64,000 nt of DNA from SIG575 sp045534165 (GTDB lineage: Bacteria > Bacillota > Clostridia > Oscillospirales > Acutalibacteraceae), in NCBI GenBank assembly GCA_045534165.1, contig JAZSJD010000056.1, positions 7,805 to 71,804 on the forward strand, given 5' to 3'. A model generated the notes under the pieces. The model ran no database searches, was not told the DNA's origin, and was given only the letters and a program-made list of their open reading frames with translations. The translations under genes were made by a program, and so were the position numbers. Positions within the stretch are counted from its first letter, which is position 1. Each line of letters opens with the position of its first letter. This document shows, one piece after another, positions 60,155 to 64,000 of this stretch.

Positions 60155-60192
60155 AAAAACTCGCAGGCGTCAGCTGACGCCTGCGAGTTTTT
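60155..60192. terminator. Strong bidirectional terminator
   Basis: Perfect palindrome (19-bp arms) centred at CAGCTG 60171-60176, with flanking A and T runs. Confidence 0.9.
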
Positions 60193-60247
60193 ATCGTTTC
60201 AATTTTAAAAATATCTGATTTTAAACTGCCTTGCACGTTAATTTGAA

Positions 60248-61504
60248 TTATTTGTTTTCAAAAAATTCTTCGCAAACCTCATCAAGGCAATATTTTCCTC
60301 GTCTGGTGGGTTCTCTGTCAATCCACATTCCGTTTGTGAAATCAGGGAATGCAACAGGTGCACTTCCCAATGCGATTGACTGCTCTGAAAGGCATGTAAC
60401 AGCCATCATAACTGCTGTGTCATAAACGTCAATGGGAGGCTTTGCATCCATTCTTACGCTTTCTGCAAAAGCTGAAAGAACAAGGTAGTCCATACCACCA
60501 TGACCTGCGTGAACACCATCATCCTGATATTTTTTCCAGAGAGGATGCTCATATTTTTCAAGGTATTTGTCAAAGCTTTCAGGCTTGTGCATCCAATCGC
60601 CTTCAACGTGCTCTGTCTGACCTTCAAGATAAATTGTTTCGCCATCTTCCATGTAGATACCTTTTGTACCCTGAACACGGTAAGCTCTTGAATAATGTCT
60701 GGGAAGAGAACAGTCATGTGTGAGAACAACTGTTTCACCATTTGCACATTTGAGCATTGTTGTTACAACGTCGCCCTGATTGAAGCTGTAATCAGCAAGG
60801 TCGTAATCCTCGCCTTTATTATTTTTAATCCACTCGTTAAGACCTCTTGATTTGCTTGCCATTGAAACAAGTGAAACAAATCTGTTACCTCTGTTGATGC
60901 CGAGAACTTTTGTGATGGGGCCTAACTGATGTGTGGGATAAAGTTCACCGTTTCTCATCTGGAAGTTAAAGAGTCGTCCGTGTCTGTTTTCTCTGCCAAG
61001 GCTTATTTCATCACGAAGGTCATGCTGATATCCGCCTGTCATATGAATAATTTCGCCGAAAACGCCCTGCTTAACCATATTGAAAAGAGCCATTTCGTTT
61101 CTGTCATAACAGCAGTTTTCAAGAAGCATACAGAATTTACCTGTTTCTTCACTTGTACGTACAAGCTGCCAGCATTCTTCAATACTTGCTGCACCGCCAA
61201 CTTCTGTTGCAACATGAATGCCCGCTTTCATTGCATCAACTGCAATTCTTGAATGTGTAATCCATGTTGTTGCAATATAAACACCATCAAGGTCTTCTTT
61301 TTCAAACATTTCCTTATAATCAAGGTAATAGTTTGCATCAGTGCCTACTTCTTCTTTAACGATTTCTGCACCGCGTTTTGCTCTGTCTTCGTATTTGTCA
61401 CATACAGCAGGAACTCTTACCCCTTCACATTTGAGAAGTTCACGGAGCATTCCTGAGCCTCTTCCGCTTGTGCCTACGATACCGATATTAACAAATTCTT
61501 TCAT
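60248..61504 (-). CDS. Gfo/Idh/MocA oxidoreductase, GH109 (alpha-N-acetylgalactosaminidase)-like
   Basis: A 418-aa NAD-dependent fold protein. GIVGTSGRGSGMLRELL is the dinucleotide-binding motif, ATEVGGAASIEECWQLV the second Rossmann element. LENCCYDRNEMALFNMVKQG and NGELYPTHQLGPITKVLGI, then HAGHGGMDYL, match the GH109 signature as I remember it. GH109 enzymes hydrolyse alpha-GalNAc via transient oxidation at C3. If correct, it targets GalNAc-capped mucin or A-antigen-type glycans. Most Gfo/Idh/MocA proteins are dehydrogenases, so the GH109 assignment should be treated as likely, not certain. No signal peptide. Own promoter. Confidence 0.78.
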   Translation of the reverse strand: MKEFVNIGIVGTSGRGSGMLRELLKCEGVRVPAVCDKYEDRAKRGAEIVKEEVGTDANYYLDYKEMFEKEDLDGVYIATTWITHSRIAVDAMKAGIHVATEVGGAASIEECWQLVRTSEETGKFCMLLENCCYDRNEMALFNMVKQGVFGEIIHMTGGYQHDLRDEISLGRENRHGRLFNFQMRNGELYPTHQLGPITKVLGINRGNRFVSLVSMASKSRGLNEWIKNNKGEDYDLADYSFNQGDVVTTMLKCANGETVVLTHDCSLPRHYSRAYRVQGTKGIYMEDGETIYLEGQTEHVEGDWMHKPESFDKYLEKYEHPLWKKYQDDGVHAGHGGMDYLVLSAFAESVRMDAKPPIDVYDTAVMMAVTCLSEQSIALGSAPVAFPDFTNGMWIDREPTRRGKYCLDEVCEEFFENK

Positions 61505-61546
61505 TTTAACACCTCAGAAAATTTATGTGTTTTTTTAATCATACGA

Positions 61547-61575
61547 ATTATATCATTGTTAATTCATATTTTCAA
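61547..61575 (-). promoter_or_regulatory. Promoter of the GH109-like gene
   Basis: Minus strand: -35 TTGAAA (61570-61575), 17-bp spacer, -10 TATAAT (61547-61552). Confidence 0.8.
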
Positions 61576-61602
61576 CTATAAAAAAGAATATTACCTGAAA
61601 AA

Positions 61603-62517
61603 TTATTCAACACCTGAAAATTCAAAACTATATTCGTGTTCTTCAACCCATTTTCCGTCATCAAAATCACGGAAACGAACTAAAACTTCATTTTCATAAA
61701 CTTCCACAACTGCACCGATACCGGTTTCATAGTCCTCCGTAGCATGTTCAGTTGATTTGGGGAAATTTATAGATTTAACTCCGTTGACAACTGAAACAGA
61801 ATAAGGTGAAAGACGGGCGTGAGTGTGACCGCTGAAGAAAATTACATTTTCATAATCATCAATTACAGAAGATAATCTGTCGTGAGGACCGTCTTCAATA
61901 TAATTCACAGGATGATGTGAAAATATAAAGATAGGTTTATCTTCCTTTGAAGCTTCATCAAGAACATTTTTCAGCCATTCAAGCTGTGCATCGGAAATAT
62001 CAATACCGTTTACAGAATCGCTTTCTGTTGTAAGCACTATAAAATAATAACCATCAATGATTTTATAGTAATTATTTGTTTCAATATCACAGCCTGCAAA
62101 GTTCGCATATTTATTGAAACGTTCAGCCATCATTTCATAGTTGCCTGTTCCGTTCGCATAATCGTGGTTTCCCGGAGCAATTATAAGGTTTTCTGCAGGT
62201 TTCGATAACCATAAAGCGCCATAAAAGAAAATGCTTTCAATATCCTGACCGTTCATTGTGTTATCGCCGAGAAAAACGAGAGAATTGTTATCTTTGCTGT
62301 TTCTGACCGCTTTAAGAATTTCTGAATATTCTTTAAAAGTCTGAAAATTATTTCCCTCAATATGAACATCAGAAAGAACTGTAAAACTTGTTTTAAGTTC
62401 TTCAGAATTTTTTGCTTCATAACTGTCTGTTGGTGGAATTATAAAAGAAATCGGCAAAAAAACAAGAGTCAGAACTGTTAAAACAACATGCCTTGCAAAA
62501 TCAAGATAAACGCCCAT
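61603..62517 (-). CDS. Membrane-anchored or exported metallophosphoesterase
   Basis: A 304-aa calcineurin-like phosphoesterase with one N-terminal hydrophobic segment (VVLTVLTLVFLPISFIIPP). Metal motifs: VLSDVHIEG, FLGDNTMNG, APGNHDYANG, FSHHPVNY and FSGHTHARLSP. It probably acts on an extracellular phosphodiester or nucleotide; the substrate is unknown. C-terminal ~60 residues form a beta-rich domain. Divergent from the sialidase-fold gene, with a second consensus promoter. Confidence 0.87.
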   Translation of the reverse strand: MGVYLDFARHVVLTVLTLVFLPISFIIPPTDSYEAKNSEELKTSFTVLSDVHIEGNNFQTFKEYSEILKAVRNSKDNNSLVFLGDNTMNGQDIESIFFYGALWLSKPAENLIIAPGNHDYANGTGNYEMMAERFNKYANFAGCDIETNNYYKIIDGYYFIVLTTESDSVNGIDISDAQLEWLKNVLDEASKEDKPIFIFSHHPVNYIEDGPHDRLSSVIDDYENVIFFSGHTHARLSPYSVSVVNGVKSINFPKSTEHATEDYETGIGAVVEVYENEVLVRFRDFDDGKWVEEHEYSFEFSGVE

Positions 62518-62564
62518 AAAAAACCTTCTTTCTTGTTTCTGAAAAGAAATTTTCTTGTAAAATT

Positions 62565-62593
62565 ATTATAAATCTGCCTGTAATTTTTGTCAA
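62565..62593 (-). promoter_or_regulatory. Promoter of the metallophosphoesterase
   Basis: Minus strand: -35 TTGACA (62588-62593), 17-bp spacer, -10 TATAAT (62565-62570): full consensus. Confidence 0.9.
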
Positions 62594-62609
62594 GTTGTGC
62601 CACTTCTTC

Positions 62610-62638
62610 TTGACAACATAAAAACAGATGTGTAAAAT
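62610..62638 (+). promoter_or_regulatory. Promoter of the sialidase-fold gene
   Basis: -35 TTGACA (62610-62615), 17-bp spacer, -10 TAAAAT (62633-62638). The two divergent -35 boxes are only 16 bp apart. Confidence 0.88.
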
Positions 62639-62659
62639 TTTATTAAAAGGAGTGGTTGT

Positions 62660-63841
62660 GTGAAAAATATATTTTACAAAATAACAGTTGCTTTGCTTAC
62701 CTTTTTCGGATTTATTTTTACTCCCATCTGCAACATAAATTATGATTTATTACCTATAACTTTTGAAATAGAAAATGTCAGTGATATTTTTGTTCCCGAA
62801 AGTGCTGATGCAAATGTCTGCGAATATCCTACAATTATAAAACTCAGCCATCAGAAAAGAGCTGAAGATAACGGAAAACTTCTTGCAACTTTTGAAAAAT
62901 GGGGAGATACATACCCTGTATATATAAGCACAGACGATGCAGAAACCTGGCAATATGTAAGCACAGTAAAAGATAATTTAAACACCGGTTATTGGAACGA
63001 ATGGATGCCATTTTTATATGAACTTCCTGCTGATATAGGTGATTTTGAAGAAGGTACAATTATCCTTGCTGCCACATCTATATATGGCGAAGGTGTTACT
63101 GACAGCACAATAACACTTTATTCAAGCACAGACCTTGGCAAAACATTCAATGCTTTCTGCAATGTAGATAAAGCTGGCGGAACAGAATGGGGAGTATGGG
63201 AGCCTTATTTTGTTTATGAAGAAGAAACAGGCAGACTTTTCTGTTTTTATTCTGACGATTCAGACCCTGAACATTCACAAAAGCTGGTTTACAAATACAC
63301 GACTGACCTTGTGAACTGGAGTGAAAAATTTGAGTGTGTTGCCTGTGAAGATTCATCACTCAGACCGGGAATGGTTTCAGTTGCAAAAATGGGCAACGGT
63401 GAATATTTTATGGTTTATGAAATGATAGGATTGGATGGAGGACCCATTTATTATAAAAAATCAAAATCTCTTGACAATTGGGGCGATGTTTCAGACTATG
63501 GTCAGATTGTTTCTGCATTAGGTAAAACCTTAGGTTCTTCCCCTTATGTTGCATGGACTCCTGCAGGAGGTGAATGCGGAACACTTGTTATTGTTGCCCA
63601 CCATTCTGTCAGAGGAACAAGCAAAACAGGAAGCGATATGTTTTTAAGCTTTGATTACGGAAAAACTTTTATCCCTGTTGATAACCCTATTCCCTACCAG
63701 CACAATCCCACAGAAAGATGCAGTTACAGTCCGTCTCTCTTCTTTTCACAGGATGGTTCAACACTTTATTATGTAAACAATCCGCCTTGTTTTGAAACAA
63801 CGTATAAAATTTCAGTTGCTAAAATTAAAATTTCAGAATAA
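62660..63841 (+). CDS. Exported sialidase-fold (six-bladed propeller, GH33/GH93-like) glycosidase
   Basis: The GTG at 62660 is used (AAGGAG 62647-62652). The product is 393 aa. The N-terminus has a hydrophobic segment (ALLTFFGFIFTPICNI). Four or more BNR/Asp-box-like repeats occur, e.g. VYISTDDAETWQYVS, LYSSTDLGKTFNAF, FLSFDYGKTFIPV and KYTTDLVNWSEKF, marking a sialidase-type propeller. EYPTIIKLSHQKR and WNEWMPFLYELP resemble exo-arabinanase (GH93)-like and related propeller enzymes. The Arg triad of true sialidases is not clearly identified, so substrate assignment is open. Confidence 0.75.
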   Translation: MKNIFYKITVALLTFFGFIFTPICNINYDLLPITFEIENVSDIFVPESADANVCEYPTIIKLSHQKRAEDNGKLLATFEKWGDTYPVYISTDDAETWQYVSTVKDNLNTGYWNEWMPFLYELPADIGDFEEGTIILAATSIYGEGVTDSTITLYSSTDLGKTFNAFCNVDKAGGTEWGVWEPYFVYEEETGRLFCFYSDDSDPEHSQKLVYKYTTDLVNWSEKFECVACEDSSLRPGMVSVAKMGNGEYFMVYEMIGLDGGPIYYKKSKSLDNWGDVSDYGQIVSALGKTLGSSPYVAWTPAGGECGTLVIVAHHSVRGTSKTGSDMFLSFDYGKTFIPVDNPIPYQHNPTERCSYSPSLFFSQDGSTLYYVNNPPCFETTYKISVAKIKISE

Positions 63842-64000
63842 AAAAATCCGGATAGTTGAACGCTGAGCTCCCATAAGGCAGTATTTCTTTAAAATGTGAA
63901 CTTGCGGCACAATAATGCGTTAAAAAACACCGATACGCGACAGCGTTATCGGTGTTTTTCGCCTTTTCTTGTACACACAATTTCGCATTTTAAAGTGCTT
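63842..64000. repeat. Palindromic element with central terminator hairpin
   Basis: A hairpin AAAACACCGATA / TATCGGTGTTTT (63924-63958) is flanked by imperfect inverted arms, CTTTAAAATGTGAACTTG (63889-63906) and the reversed match near 63971-63997. It may serve as the terminator of the sialidase-fold gene and is probably an extragenic repeat. Confidence 0.6.

Overview
The window looks like a chromosome segment from an anaerobic, low-GC Firmicute of class Clostridia, probably an uncultured gut or rumen member of the Oscillospirales/Ruminococcaceae type. Evidence: the Firmicute gene order asp23-fakA-recG; type A-like RNase P RNA; rubredoxin; a glycyl radical enzyme with its activase; sortase- and dockerin-type secreted proteins; AT-rich intergenic DNA with near-consensus sigma-A promoters (TTGACA-17-TATAAT); and many secreted or cytoplasmic carbohydrate enzymes. 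The exact taxon is an inference.

Layout. 1-3.6 kb (minus): recG (cut by the window edge), fakA, asp23. 3.8-5.3 kb: membrane-anchored M20 peptidase. 5.3-6.0 kb: gene-free patch of dispersed palindromic repeats. 6.0-13.0 kb (minus): four exported proteins (IPQTG sortase substrate, DUF4474 lipoprotein, 1065-aa FIVAR/dockerin protein, beta-helix protein). 13.0-17.6 kb (minus): FGGY kinase, glycyl radical enzyme and activase, apparently one operon with the beta-helix gene. 17.7-20.5 kb (plus): ApgM-like enzyme (probably a homoserine kinase), metY, small membrane protein. 20.7-23.1 kb: rfbA-rfbC-rfbD without rfbB. 23.3-27.2 kb: secreted papain-like protease, redox-type C_GCAxxG_C_C protein, lipoprotein. 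27.3-29.6 kb: exported metallophosphatase and the azlCD exporter. 29.7-32.7 kb: LCP cell-wall ligase and a purple-acid-phosphatase-like protein. 32.8-33.7 kb: rnpB, rubredoxin, Dabb protein.

33.8-38.5 kb is a tRNA-Ala integration hot spot. One intact tRNA-Ala(GGC) is followed by two truncated 3' copies, each with its own terminator. Between them lie an FAD oxidoreductase, the severed tail of a GH29 fucosidase gene, an APH-family kinase and an XRE/membrane regulator. 38.5-39.8 kb holds two small genes with near-duplicate promoters.

39.9-56.1 kb is the most interesting stretch. It has two operons, each pairing a GH3 beta-glucosidase with an Old-Yellow-Enzyme-type reductase. The second (46.8-56.1 kb) adds an SDR, a fumarate-reductase-like flavoprotein, a TIM-barrel isomerase, a GPH symporter and an alpha/beta hydrolase. 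Together they suggest uptake, deglycosylation and redox modification of a plant or host glycoside, by analogy with equol and bile-acid reductive pathways. 56.2-63.8 kb holds a GH29 fucosidase, a GH109-like enzyme, a sialidase-fold protein, a zinc-type lipase, a glycerophosphodiesterase and another metallophosphoesterase, consistent with attack on host or microbial glycans and lipids. No CRISPR array, IS transposase, integrase or rRNA was seen.
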